Assembly (NCBI GenBank): GCA_023213315.1
Contig: JAKCPI010027531.1
Span: 1 to 64,000 of the forward strand
Length of the DNA: 64,000 nt
From: Euborellia annulipes
Taxonomy: Eukaryota; Arthropoda; Insecta; Dermaptera; Anisolabididae
Direction of reading: 5' to 3'
Below, piece by piece: positions 48,401 through 57,640 of the stretch. Made by a program: the position numbers and the translations under genes. Position 1 is the first letter of the stretch; each line of letters starts with the position of its first letter. The notes below the pieces were generated by a model that searched no databases, was not told where the DNA came from, and worked only from the letters and a program-made list of their open reading frames with translations.

Positions 48401-48917
48401 CTCCTGGAACTTTCACGTCACTCCTTGTCTGCACCTATCTAGCAGCTGTAGCCCATTCACCGTAATCTCCGGACCAACCCTCAGCAGACTTTTTCTTGTG
48501 TCCCAAACTGAAAATCTCGTCGAAAAAGTGTTTTTTTTTTTCTCTCTGTGTGTCTGCGTGTTCAATTTAAAGCATGTGGTGTGACAAGCACAAAACACAA
48601 CTTTCGATTACCGATTTGTGTACTGTGCGACAGTCACACCAGATTTCTCTTATTACTTTAATAATTATCAATATTTTATATAAAAAATTATAGTTAACCT
48701 AATTCTTTTGAAATTATTTTTAAAGTTCTTACCCACCTGCTAGATCTAAATTGGTCCTTAGATCATAATTAGGATCATGTAAAGCTGCAGTTAACCGTCG
48801 ACACTCTTGATCTGTTAGGTGGTTTGCCAAATATTCCCATTCTTGAAGGCTGATATCGAGAGATGCACGATTTAACTTAAGAAATATTGATGTTAGAACA
48901 ATAATTATCGATAGCAT
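40503..48917 (-). CDS. Single-pass membrane protein with a death-like domain, 230 aa
   Basis: Coding exons on minus: 48737-48917, 41872-42106, 41443-41610 and 40503-40611; phases agree (693 bases with stop). The first exon opens MLSIIIVLTSIFLK, a short hydrophobic run like a signal peptide. Residues 24-117 look like a six-helix death domain: LQEWEYLANHL, DQECRRLTAALHD, LAEQVIADD, CLNLLLHW, then HTVLVHRLRQM and YDLAEWLSNTVF. A linker with acidic residues precedes a strong membrane span (163-192), the basic stop-transfer RRRK, and a tail ending KMIENQLLI. Exon 1 must use the donor at CAG|gtggg to keep the frame. If the N-terminal run really is cleaved, the death domain would face outside, which is unusual. 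I do not recognise a named family. Exon structure is well supported; function is not. Confidence 0.8.
40994..41300 (-). pseudogene. Tail of a non-LTR retrotransposon protein
   Basis: Minus-strand frame containing RLRWFGHVMRREEEYVGKRM, GKRPRGRPKRRWMDCVIEDC and a few more residues to a stop. LRWFGHV..R and RGRPKxRW are hallmarks of the C-terminal end of RTE/Jockey-like LINE proteins. Only this tail remains; no reverse transcriptase core is here. It lies in intron 3 of the death-domain gene, on the same strand. The plus ORFs here (41036-41374, 41116-41355) are shadows. Confidence 0.8.
42159..42232. repeat. AAATCGGCAAAATTTTGCCG palindrome
   Basis: TTTCATGAAATCGGCAAAAT followed by TTTGCCGTTTTCATGAAATC, self-complementary. 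Likely the end of a mobile element at the 5' side of intron 2 of the death-domain gene. Confidence 0.5.
42280..42850. repeat. G/C-run MITE remnants
   Basis: CAGGGGCGTACCGAGACAGT at 42417 and GGCATGGGGCGCCACTAGAA match 1645-1690, so this is a second copy of the element near 1.65 kb. C-runs at 42289 and a GC island (CCCGGCCCGCGGGCCGCCCC) at 42798 look like further ends. No target duplication read. Confidence 0.5.
42847..42987 (+). pseudogene. LINE protein tail fragment
   Basis: Frame KWMDYIIEDCKQNGLECKER, then VLWRLRLKTRS and a stop at about 42987. It is clearly related to the tail at 40994 (RRWMDCVIEDCRQKGLEF) but in the opposite orientation and diverged. Residue of the same non-LTR retrotransposon family. 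Confidence 0.6.
43137..43396. mobile_element. G-run MITE with perfect 8-bp target duplication
   Basis: CAGTGGCGTCATTTGG at the left, AAATGACGCCACTG at the right, with ATTGATTT on both sides (43129-43136 and 43397-43404). Interior G-run, C-runs (43181, 43359) and AT filler; no ORF. hAT-like. Confidence 0.92.
43405..45461. other. AT-rich DNA within intron 2 of the death-domain gene
   Basis: Contains a GC-richer, non-repeat stretch at 43765-43872 (GACCTGTCCGATCGTGTAAC) that ends at a donor-like gtaaat, and CTGACAGATCTTACAG|gtaagt at 44142. These could be 5' non-coding exons of the plus-strand unit at 45462. A single hammerhead-like motif lies at 44930-44970. (AT)n tracts occur at 44754, 44822 and 45382. 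Confidence 0.4.
44928..44972 (-). repeat. Solo hammerhead-like motif
   Basis: On minus: ACCTGAAGAAGGCCACCGAA, GGAGTGGCCGAAACGTTGTA. CTGAAGA (44960-44966), a GGCCACC/GGAGTGGCC stem, then GAAAC (44935-44939). AATAAAA follows. The pattern is that of Penelope-like element pLTRs. No partner arm is seen nearby. Confidence 0.55.
45462..46110 (+). CDS. Exon cluster of an unrecognised plus-strand transcription unit
   Basis: Four exon candidates with good GT..AG borders: 45462-45569, 45705-45854, 45938-45962 (25 bases) and 46034-46110. They are GC-richer than the introns between them. The second contains the first long-lived start, ATG at 45795, reading MDQLYEFQASSFEQPSTPQE to the donor. It also has four 7-base GTGTTCA repeats in the presumed leader and an internal duplication (GGATCAGCTCTACGAGT twice). 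With the 25-base exon the frame reaches a stop in exon 4 (48 aa in all). Without it the frame stays open through exon 4, so the microexon would switch outcomes. The unit lies inside an intron of the opposite-strand death-domain gene. I do not recognise the protein; downstream coding exons were not identified. Confidence 0.4.
46111..48112. other. Spacer within the death-domain gene intron
   Basis: Somewhat higher GC at 46200-46830 and 47510-47660 but no convincing exon chain. The minus ORF at 46484-46705 has no recognisable motif. Possibly intron of the plus-strand unit. Confidence 0.4.
48113..48150 (-). repeat. Hairpin element, half copy
   Basis: AATCTGGTATGACAAGCACA then AACTTTCAATTGG, one arm of the hairpin family, about 425 bp before a full copy in the same orientation at 48575. 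Confidence 0.5.
48289..48465 (+). CDS. Orphan coding-like last exon of a membrane protein
   Basis: Follows a good acceptor (ggaactaattgcag) and stays open for 58 codons to a stop at 48465. Codon use is rich in C-ending codons (GTC, TTC, ATC, CTC, TAC), unlike the neighbouring AT noise. The peptide reads YQLYCLLYNILGTVVFKKKI, then a hydrophobic stretch and FGTPPGTFTSLLVCTYLAAV, ending AHSP. It looks like two C-terminal membrane segments. Its phase would fit the donor of the exon ending at 45854, but that join is speculation. It could equally be a retro-fragment between two hairpin copies. Family not recognised. Confidence 0.4.
   Translation, partial: YQLYCLLYNILGTVVFKKKILLYYQYTVPIVSFIFGTPPGTFTSLLVCTYLAAVAHSP
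48575..48648. repeat. Hairpin element, copy 3
   Basis: GGTGTGACAAGCACAAAACA, CAACTTTCGATTACCGATTT, GTGTACTGTGCGACAGTCAC. Preceded by TGTGTGTCTGCGTGTTCAAT as in the long-TIR element at 63650, so this is also a fragment of that composite. Confidence 0.65.
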
Positions 48918-49353
48918 CAGATTAAATTTAGGCTACTGGAAAAACTTGTTTGTTTATTTTTTTTATTTGTAAACATAATGTAACTTAGTCTCTCTCTATA
49001 ATGTTGACAAATTATCTCTCTATGTTTTATTCTAACTTTCTTTTATTTTCTTATAACCTTCAGTAAGGAAATTTATTATTCATAATTTTTTTGCGATTTG
49101 GGTTTTTCATTAATTTCATAACCCCGGATCCCAAAAAGGCAACATTAACACTTTACAACAATTGAGCAAAACTTCCTTCAAAAGTTCATACCTGAAAAAT
49201 AAAAATATCTTATTATTAATAGATATACAGTATTTTTAGATCATGCTTTTTTTTTATTTGTTCATTTCCTAATTAACCAAATAAATATGGATATTTGCAT
49301 CTATTATATACCTAAATTTAATATTCAGCCTATCTCATTAGTAAATTGTTAAT
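48918..49353 (-). other. 5' flank of the death-domain gene
   Basis: On minus, cttgtttttccag ends at about 48938, just before a short leader and the ATG, which suggests an upstream non-coding exon. A candidate lies near 49140-49190. No further gene seen. Confidence 0.35.
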
Positions 49354-49570
49354 GCCCTCGGGCTTGGCGTCTTTGGTAGCGCGCATGCCTTTATACCAAG
49401 GGTGAGGGTGGCCGGAGTCCGATGAATTTTATTTAAGCCATTTGGATATCAAATGCCTGGATATATATATATTATAAAAATAATGGTTATCGTATAAAGT
49501 CTTAAATGGCCTAAGTTGCCGAAAAGAGTATGTGAATGGGAAAAAAGTGTGAGTTTTTTTAATAAAAAAA
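49354..49570 (+). repeat. tRNA-derived SINE, copy 2
   Basis: GCCCTCGGGCTTGGCGTCTT head, lacking a good B box (GGTGGCCGGAGTCCGATG), then AAGTCTTAAATGGCCTAAGT and TGCCGAAAAGAGTATGTG. Diverged. Confidence 0.65.
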
Positions 49571-50924
49571 AAATTTTTAAATCTGAAAAAAGCTGGGTCA
49601 TTTTTTTGGATACAAGATAAAAAAACTAATTTCACAATTTTATTATATTAAAAGTAATATTATTAAACAAAAAAATATTTTCATAATTATTTATTTAAAA
49701 GATTATAAAATCAGTAAATAAACTTAACATAATTTTACTTCAAATAGAATTATATAGAATACATAATTATCTAGGCCGAATTCTTTTTTCGTAAATAAAA
49801 TAATCATTTAACCTAAATATATACTTTTTTCTCTTTTGGCACTTGAGAAAAATTTCTTGCCTGTTTTGTACCCACCATGCCATCCATATGTGTAGGGATT
49901 TCGTCCGGACAGTCCGGATTTGGAACACTTGCCCGGTTTGGCGTCCGGATCTGAGAAATGGCCGGATTTTACTAATATGAACCAAAAACATGGCAAAATT
50001 GGGGAATTTTACTCCGCGCCGCACCTTAGGTGCCTTATAATACTTATTTTTTAATTTAAAAAGCTTATAAATCAAGCTAAAGTTGATAATATTTTAACGT
50101 CTCAGGATAGCTAACATGGGCGTAACTCGAGAATTTGGCTGAGGGGGACATGGGTCTAGCCATCCTCTGGGGGGGGGGGGGCCTGTAGGGTCCCCCTACA
50201 AGGCCCGGGCCCAAATGTTCTTTACAAAATGTTAAATTTTATTCAAAAATTTTTTCTGGTCGGTGTGTATTTATTCCAACATTCAACTCACTCTCTCCAA
50301 ACCACTTAAACTCTTCACTTTACCTCTTTTTCATCTTTTGCTTCTCGTATTGACTTCGGGCTTTCCAAGCCAAGGGTAGGAGCGCCTCCAGAAGTTGAAC
50401 CGCTAGTTTATTATCATAATTGTTTTCACTTGTAGTGAAAGAGAAAGTTTATTAGATCAATTATATATTATCTTACCTTCAAGATTATCTTAATAGAGTA
50501 AATACTCAGATTTTATAAATTACGATCAAGGTTAAGTGATATCAAACATTTTTTTTATCAAATATAATCTGATATTCTACTAAAGGGTATATATTATTAA
50601 AATGTTTACATTTCTTTTTTGACATTCGGATTTTTTTATTAGAAAAGATATGATTTTTTTTTTTTAATTTATCATTAAAAATAATTATTAATTAAGATTT
50701 TCATGGACGTCTTTTTGGAAACTCTCATATTCTAAAAGCTCCTGCAGCTCCTATGTTGGATAAATTTTTCAAATCTGGGTTTATTTTTATTCCATGAATT
50801 TAATTTTCTCTTTTCTAACTTTCTTATTTTTCACTTTTCATTTGACTTTATAGTCTGAAGGAAAACAGTTAACAATATTTTGGAACTTGAAAATAACAGC
50901 TCTTATATTTTGCACTTAGAGCCA
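49571..50924. other. Spacer with repeat fragments
   Basis: At 49895-49975, GTCCGGACAGTCCGG and GCGTCCGGATC repeats suggest an old MITE. At 50112-50210 a G-run fragment (GGGCGTAACTCGAG, then poly-G and CCCCCTACAAGG) is another G-rich element piece. The minus ORFs at 49767-50075 follow these repeats and are not a gene. Confidence 0.45.
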
Positions 50925-50932
50925 GGGGCGCC

Positions 50933-51298
50933 GGAACGAATTTGAATCAGGGGGGGGGGGGGCAAAAAATTTTCTGAAAATTAAAATAATTTAATATGTT
51001 CAAATAGTATAAAACAAAAACAAATCTACTATAAAACTTTAAATTTCTAAATAAAATCACAATTTTAATAAAATTAAAATTTTAAAAAATTTGCTACTGA
51101 TTTTATCAAAAATTTTTGGAAAAAAATGAATTTCTTACTCTTTTAATTGTTTTTTAATTTAGAAGATTTTATTTTTCAAAAGTAAAAATATATCATTTTT
51201 AAAAATAAATGAAATGAAAGAAGAAATTTTGCCCCTCTCTGTAGGATGCCAGGGGGGGGCAATGTACCCTTGCCCCCCCCCCAGTTCCGGCGCCTATG
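50933..51298. mobile_element. G-run MITE, copy 2 of the CCGGAAC family, perfect 8-bp duplication
   Basis: CAGGGGCGCCGGAACGAATT at the left and CAGTTCCGGCGCCTATG at the right; CTTAGAGC on both sides (50925-50932 and 51299-51306). The interior matches the copy at 28055 almost throughout. About 366 bp, no ORF. Confidence 0.92.
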
Positions 51299-51306
51299 CT
51301 TAGAGC

Positions 51307-52191
51307 TAAGATAAAGTTATTGTTTTAAAATCCAAGGGGTTCGTTTCCAGTTCTGAGCGAAATAACTATCGTGGATGTGTGGATGAATAAGATCAAAAAA
51401 TTGAACAAAATTCATGTTCTTACTGCCCTAAATACATTTTATAAAATATTTTGCAGTCCCCTACGCTAATTACCAGATACATCCTTAAACGAAAACACTT
51501 GTAACACTTTGAGCCCGACTGTCTCACACCTGTTGAAAATATAGAAGGAAGAGACAAATACAAAGAACATGCCTGTCCCAGCTCGGGTAGCTCGTAGTCG
51601 CACCCACAAGATTTGGGCCCCTGAGCGAACCTATTTTATTTTAATATTGATAGAAATCAAAAGCCCGAAAAAAAAAACTTTTTGGAGATCGACCATTGAT
51701 TTCGGCACCCTAACGACTTCAATGGGTTGCGTTCCGGTCCTCAGAATTACAAAATATTATAAAAAATTATGTATAGATTATCAAGGTCATAGGTGGTGGA
51801 GGGAGAAATTGAAGATAATCCTGCCTCCCACGAAATTTCAAAAGATAAAATTAAACAAGATAATTAAATACTACCTTAAACCATATACTATGATATGCTA
51901 ATATTCGGTTAAGATTCCCCCTCTGCGTTAAAAACGATTCGCGATTCAGTTGATGATTTTTGAAAACTTATTGGTAACAAACCCTCTCTCTTAGATGATA
52001 ATATGAGAAATGCCAGCGTGGAGTGAGTGATTAAAGGAGTGGGGGACTCGCAAAGGAAGAGGGGGAAGTGAGTGCGTTGTTTCCCAAAGCAAACCCAAGT
52101 GAAGTGAACTGTCAGTCGCAGTGTCCGATTCAATGCACGCGTTTGATTACGTGCTTATAGACCGTTCAGACCGAATACTTTCCATTCCAGG
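51307..52191. other. Upstream region of the MFSD11 exon
   Basis: The last 200 bases are GC-richer (GTGAAGTGAACTGTCAGTCG, then CAATGCACGCGTTTG) and probably hold its promoter and leader. ORFs on either strand (51569-51901, 51909-52133) lack recognisable motifs. Confidence 0.4.
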
Positions 52192-52284
52192 ATGGCGTTT
52201 GATAAACGTCTATTCAATGTCGTCATGCTCGGGACGGGGTTCCTGCTCGTCTTCACTTCCTTTCAGACCCTCGGCAATATAGAG
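52192..52284 (+). CDS. Mfsd11: First coding exon of an MFSD11/UNC93-like transporter
   Basis: The exon starts at ATG in a leader ending TTCCAGG and ends at donor AGAG|gttaat, phase 0. It encodes MAFDKRLFNVVMLGTGFLLV followed by FTSFQTLGNIE, 31 residues. The pattern (K)LFN-hydrophobic span-FT(A/S)FQTxGN is that of the first membrane segment of MFSD11, a major-facilitator family member related to UNC93. The next exon should begin with a residue run like QTV; I could not find it in the 11.7 kb that follow, so the gene either has a very long first intron or is broken. The assignment rests on one short exon. Confidence 0.65.
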
Positions 52285-52675
52285 GTTAATATGTAAACCT
52301 TTTTGTATTACTAACCATTTATTAAATAACAATAACCTTCTATAGTCACCTCCTCACTATGACTAATTGATTATTATCAAACATATTTATATTTATATAT
52401 TTTGTTTTTGAAATGTCAAATTTGAAATTGAGCGCAATCGATCCGCTGTCATTTTTCCCGCCAGATATATGAAATTACAAACATTTGAATATTTTTATTG
52501 CATCATCATTATAAAATATTACAGAAACGACTACATACATTAATAATAAGTTTTACTAATAATATTATGCCTTTTACTTTTCTATAATATGCAGTAAAAA
52601 ATTAAATTATATAAACATTATAAATTTCTTTATAAAACGCAATTTATAAATGTGATGTTATATTCATAAGAGGGT

Positions 52676-53190
52676 AGAAAAATGCGAGACTCAGCTAGAG
52701 TTTTTCTTTATTTATTTAATTCACACAGCTGACTTTTTGGATCCGCATTTGAACCATCTTCAGAGGTGGGAAAAAGTCTATGAAAGTGTCACAGTAGATT
52801 TTCTACATAGTTGAACCAAACCTTATATAATAAATATACATGACCAGGTACAGTGAGGGACAATATTAAGTCCCACCCATGCGTTTTCCACTTGTGATTA
52901 TTTCATTGTTTTAAAAAAAATATATATTTTTTGTTTTAATGATAACTTTCATGGTTCAAACCTAGAAAATTTCCAATAAAGATTTTCATTTTCTTTTATA
53001 AAAACAATGAAATAATCACAAGTAGAAAACTCTTGGGTGGGACTAAATCAACCATGTAGAAAATCTACTGTGACACTTTCATAATGACTTTTCGCCAGCT
53101 CTGAAGATGGTTCAAATGCGAGATCGAAACGTCAGCTGTTTGTATTAAATAAATAAAGAAAAAACTCTAGCTGCGTCTCTCATTTTTCTA
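52676..53190. repeat. Foldback hammerhead-like element with an inserted MITE
   Basis: The left arm (52676-52811) and right arm (53048-53190) are complements of about 135 bp: GTAGAAAAATGCGAGAC..CAGCTAGAGTTTTTC. The right arm on plus has CTGAAGATGGTTCAAATGCG, AGATCGAAACGTCAGCTG (CTGAAGA 53101-53107, GAAAC 53126-53130). The left arm on minus has CTGAAGA but GAAAC is mutated. A family B mariner-type MITE fills the spacer. A single related arm is at 60430. Confidence 0.7.
52849..53046. repeat. Mariner-type MITE, family B copy 4
   Basis: Begins TACAGTGAGGGACAATATTA at the TA; right part CACAAGTAGAAAACTC..GGTGGGACTAAAT, with the terminal bases lost. Nested in the foldback element. Confidence 0.7.
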
Positions 53191-53379
53191 CCCACTTATG
53201 TTATTATTATTTTCTTTAAAAATAAAAAAAATTATTTCCTAAGAATCGCTTTTGAAAAGAGTTCAAAAGTTACAATGTCTCTTTCCCCATATATTTTTTG
53301 CCCCATTTATAATTATTGGTTGGCTTAAACTTGTCAACTAAGTACAGGTGTCAGGTACTTAATTAATCTCATCTGTAGA

Positions 53380-53425
53380 TGAGCGCGATAACCGCTCGAA
53401 ACGTCAGCTACAAATTATAAAAAAA
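53380..53425 (+). repeat. Solo hammerhead-like motif
   Basis: ATCTGTAGATGAGCGCGATA, ACCGCTCGAAACGTCAGCTA. Stem GAGCG/CGCTC with a 7-base loop, flanked by GATGA and GAAAC (53398-53402). An A/T-rich AATAAA-like end follows. Core slightly changed from CTGATGA. Confidence 0.5.
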
Positions 53426-53547
53426 AAATTTATTTTTTCATCTGACTGATCTTTTTCCGGGGCTGGGGAGATTACCGCCAATTTCTAGTTAGGCCTATAT
53501 AAATTTAAATAGGAAAAAGTATTGAGGTTCCTACCCTCACAAGTTAG

Positions 53548-54060
53548 GTGGGACACGTAGACGAATATATTGTATATTCGTGGCGTGCAATTAGACTGAT
53601 AGGTAATTCTACCCCCATCGCATCCCTTCAGTCACTAGATCATAGAAGAAGCGTGTCTGCACTCTCTCTCTTCTATAGGTATTATCATGGCCAATGCTCT
53701 GCCGAATTAAAATCAATTATCCCACACAATGCAACATATACACGTTACACAAGAGAGGAATCGTCCCTGCATCCCTATGCTGTTCAGATCACGACTAACA
53801 GAACTAGTCAATTTCATTCTTCCTTTGTCCCCATGACCTCCCCTGATTGGAACAAGCTCACTGCGTATATCTTCCCCAAAACCTACAATCTTCAGACTTT
53901 CAAGTCTAACCTCAACAGGCATCTTCTCAGTTCCCGCAGTTGAGTTCCCTTTTATGCTTCTCTTTTTGTTTTTATTTTCTTCCTGGGTGCATGTGACCAC
54001 TGGTCATTATAGGTCTTCGGACCTTATGCACCCATTCAAAAAAAAAGAAATATGGAAAAG
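53548..54060 (+). pseudogene. 5'-truncated LINE with protein tail, 3' UTR and A-tail
   Basis: Open frame to a stop at 53943 with RLIGNSTPIASLQSLDHRRS, SALSLFYRYYHGQCSAELKS and FPKTYNLQTFKSNLNRHLLS. LxHRRxxxxLSLFYRYYHGxCSxEL is characteristic of the post-RT tail of CR1/Jockey-like non-LTR retrotransposons of arthropods. After the stop, a short 3' UTR (GTGCATGTGACCACTGGTCA) ends in an A-run near 54035. The upstream reverse transcriptase is missing, as in a 5'-truncated insertion. The minus ORF here is a shadow. Confidence 0.85.
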
Positions 54061-55640
54061 AACCAATGATAGATAGATTCTTGGTTTAATGTTAGATAAA
54101 TTATAAAATCTAATTTAAATAATAGATTCCCATCATAGATATAATTCCCGAAGGTGAGAGAAAGTTGTGTGCTGTGCGATCGGTCACACCAGATTTTTAA
54201 AAATATTTCTTCATCCTTCCCCTTGTCAAAAAATATTTCTGAACACCTGTTTATAGTCTTCCTATAATTATTCAGAAATAATTAGGCTTATTTAATTAAC
54301 ACTAGCGTCTTACCTGCAATTTTCATCGCCTTGACCCAAAGCCGTACTCAAAATACGTACAGTATTTAATTAGCCAATTGTTATAATAATTTATTCTATT
54401 CTCTTTCATATAATTAAACTACCATATAAAAACATTAATGATAAGAGCTCTTAAGAATTTAAGATATTAAACATTTAGTATTTAATAATTTAGGGTCACT
54501 GGAGCATTTGGCCCTTTTTTTCCAAAGATTTTTTGATTTAATTTTTATGATTTCTCTTTAATTTTTAATTTATCAAGTAGATTCAAAGTTAAAAATTTTT
54601 TGAAAACTTGAGAATATTTTATTTGACTTGTAGAGACTAAAATTTTTTTTTTTTTTTTTTTTTTGAATAATTGATTGAAATAGATGAGAACCTCAAGGAT
54701 AAATATATAATTATTATTACATTTTATAAATGACTGGAAAATCATCATTAAATTTAAAATACTTGACGGCATTTGAAATAAAAAAATATTCAATTTAATG
54801 GGGTTAGTAAATGGCATATCATTGTAATTATCATTTCGTTTATAAACTGAAAACATGCAAAAATTTAATTTCAATTCATAAAAAAAATCTTTACTTAATT
54901 TACAGATCTCTTATGAAATTTTAAGGATAATTCCAATAATCACTTTCTTACATAAAATAGAAAAAAAAAATATTAGACCCTCTTGGAAATTGGCACCAGG
55001 CCACAAAACATTTTTGCCACCGATATATTGTTCAGAATTTATTTATTTTTTGGAAACATTTTTTGTTTGATTTTTTATAAAATTAGACATATTTGAAATT
55101 TTAATTTGGCCTATTTTTTAATTTTTAAAATTTGGTTAAATAGGAGGAGGTTTTATGATTTTAAAATTAATGAATGTATTTTTTTAGATGACTCTATTGG
55201 ATTTGGAAGGCGATAAAATATTTAATTATTAAAATTGATCGTCGAAAGTATAAATTATAAATCTTGGTAATGCCACGTTTAAAAAATTAAACTTTAAAAA
55301 AAATTTATTATGCAATTCTCTATGTAAATAAGTAAATTGGCATTTGCTAAAAACCCACCTGGTCCAAGTTAAAATGCTACTTATATAAATTAGAGATTGA
55401 AGAGATGGAAATGCCTCCAAAATTTTTGGTATATAATTCAAGAGACTATAAAAAATTCTACAATATAACCCTCTCCGAAAAATCTTTATATGAACTTGGT
55501 TGCTTATGTTAATCAAAAGCCGAATTTAAAAAAAAGACCATAATTACAGCTTAAATTATTCATATGTTTTCGGGTTTTAAAGTCAAAACCAAAAGCAGAT
55601 GATTTAATTCATTTTTATTTTTATAAATTAAATTTGTATT
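54061..55640. other. AT-rich spacer
   Basis: A half hairpin copy lies at 54148-54196 (GAGAGAAAGTTGTGTGCTGT, then GGTCACACCAGATTT). Otherwise A/T runs; the minus ORFs at 54545-54874 and 55229-55516 are AT-biased without motifs. Confidence 0.5.
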
Positions 55641-55645
55641 TAAAT

Positions 55646-55740
55646 TTTTACTTTCTCTTACCCAATATATGAAATATATAGAAAGTATTGCATTCATGTC
55701 CAAAAATTCGGTGTCGAGATTTTTTTAATTAAGATGAAAT
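55646..55740 (+). repeat. Long-TIR element, end fragment
   Basis: TTTTTACTTTCTCTTACCCA, AAATATATAGAAAGTATTGC, CATGTCCAAAAATTCGGTGT: the left terminus of the element seen whole at 62791. A possible opposite end is at 56566-56660 (TTACCATGGCAATCAGACAG, GGACTCACGGGACCTCAAAA). Confidence 0.6.
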
Positions 55741-55908
55741 TCTTTTGAATTTTGAATATAAATTTTTAGTTAGGCCTATATCAGAATTTGAATAATGACA
55801 GAGTAGGGCCTACATAAAAAACAACGAAATAACATGACCAATAGAAATGATTGTTCTAATTATTATTATAATACTTTCAAATTATTTTCATGTTCCAGAC
55901 AGACCGCC

Positions 55909-56074
55909 CAATTACTTTCCCCTCTCTCTCTCCTTTCAAACGTTAAACATGTTCCCAACTGAGATAAATTTGAATCCCATTAACGAGAATAAAGATCTGT
56001 TCCTATTTCAGAAGAGTGAAAGTGACTTCAAGTTTAAGGTCAAAATCTCTTCAAAGATTAATCTCTATTTTTAG
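55909..56074 (+). other. Weak exon-like segment
   Basis: After an acceptor-like catgttccag there is a frame open to a stop at 56074, containing PNYFPLSLSFQTLNMFPTEI. More mixed composition than the flanks, but no family match and no partner exon. Could be chance. Confidence 0.2.
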
Positions 56075-56340
56075 ACATACATCTTTAAATTTCGGAATTT
56101 GATTACTAAATCATAAAAAAAAAATTTAACTCAAAAAAATATAATTTATTCATTTTGAGTGTATATTTAATGTGCATTTAATTTTATTGATTTGTGATTG
56201 AATTTTAATGAGAGTTACCAAAGAGAAAGGAAATGAGAAAGTATTGACACAACTATCAAAATGATGGGGTTTAAAGGAGATGCGGAACTCCAAATAGTAT
56301 ACTAGGGTAATAATAATTTAATAGTGAAATTTAAAAAACA

Positions 56341-56527
56341 CGAATTGTGACATACACACATACACACAGTCTTTTTGGCAACTCAGGCCATTTAAGACTT
56401 TGACGATAACCGTTATTGAATAGGTTTCCAAATGGCTTAAATAAAATCATCGGACTGTCTGGCATCCGAACTCGCGACCCTTGGAATAGAAGGCCAGCGC
56501 GCTAACTCCTACACCAAGTCCGAGGGC
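56341..56527 (-). repeat. tRNA-derived SINE, copy 3
   Basis: On minus: GCCCTCGGACTTGGTGTAGG, B-box-like GGGTCGCGAGTTCGG, then CAGTCCGATGATTTTATTTA and AATGGCCTGAGTTGCC. Confidence 0.75.
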
Positions 56528-56751
56528 AAACTTAAGTTTAATAAAAATAAAAAGATTTAAATTCTGTTACCATGGCAATCAGACAGACACACACACAGAG
56601 ACAAACTTATTTGCGGGACACAGTTTTTTGGACTCACGGGACCTCAAAATATGTATATCCATAAAAAAAAAATTGAAATTTTTATATAACTGACAAGAGC
56701 AGAAATGATAAATCACACCTAACAAAGTGAAAAGAAAATCCACAAAAAAAC

Positions 56752-56782
<31 letters not shown>

Positions 56783-56988
56783 GACGAATGAATAAAAAAA
56801 AGATGAAATATTTATCGGAAATCGCCTTTTTATCTAAAATTTTTAAAGTATTGAACTTTCCCAAGGACGGTTCTCAAATTATATATATCATTTCCTCAAA
56901 AAAATAGCCTACGAATTGAATGAAAATATTAAAGTGCGCAACGCAATAATGGGTTGGTTTTATTTATACGTTTTCAAAAATTTTAAAC

Positions 56989-57290
56989 GCCCTCGGGGCA
57001 TGGCGTAGAGGTTAGCGTGCTAACCTCATATACCAAACGTCGCGGGTTCGGACCCCAGGCAGTCCGATGATTTTATTTAAGCCAATTGGATACCAAATAG
57101 CTTAAATAAGAATGCCTGGACCCCATATATGTATATTTATCAATAACGGATATCGTAAAAAGTCTTATATGGCCTGAGTTACCGAAAAGACTGTGTGGAT
57201 GTGTGTGTGAATGTGAGTGTGAGTGAGAAAAAAGTGTGAGTGTTAAAAAAAAAAAAAAAAAAAAAAAATAAATAAATAAATAAATTTGAA
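56989..57290 (+). repeat. tRNA-derived SINE, copy 4
   Basis: GCCCTCGGGGCATGGCGTAG, GTTAGCGTGCTAACCTC, GCGGGTTCGGACCCCAGG; body CTTATATGGCCTGAGTTACC; ends in a GTGTGAGTG-rich stretch and a long A-run with AAATA repeats. The head is nearly identical to the copy at 14118. Confidence 0.85.
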
Positions 57291-57640
57291 GATTGGAAAT
57301 ACATTTTGATATTAATAATATTTTCCCACCCCAAAAGAGACAAAATAAAAACCCTTCCAAAAAATTATCTGAATTAGCATTAATCTCTATCGTCTGCGTG
57401 CGCCCTAGGGCGCCGCGGCTGTTCTCTTTCCTATACCAAATATTATATTATAATATTATTACTTAATAAAATTTTACTCGGAATAACGCAAATTTGACCA
57501 GCATTTTACGTTCATAAAAACTGCGAAAAACGTGTTTAATTTATTTTTAAACTAACCAAACCACATCACCCACATTTTTTGTTATTAGGCGAAAAATTCA
57601 AGTCAGGAGTTGTAATTATTTACTAAATAAAATTGCAAAC
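57291..57640. other. Spacer
   Basis: Short GC-richer piece at 57398-57425 (GTGCGCCCTAGGGCGCCGCG), otherwise AT-rich. No gene seen. Confidence 0.4.

Noticed and set aside
48273..48584. 103-codon plus ORF overlapping the orphan exon
   Set aside because: Its codon use is poor and it ends in low complexity; the other frame from 48289 has coding-like third positions.
53713..54000. Minus-strand ORF of 95 codons
   Set aside because: Antisense to the LINE protein tail at 53548-53943.
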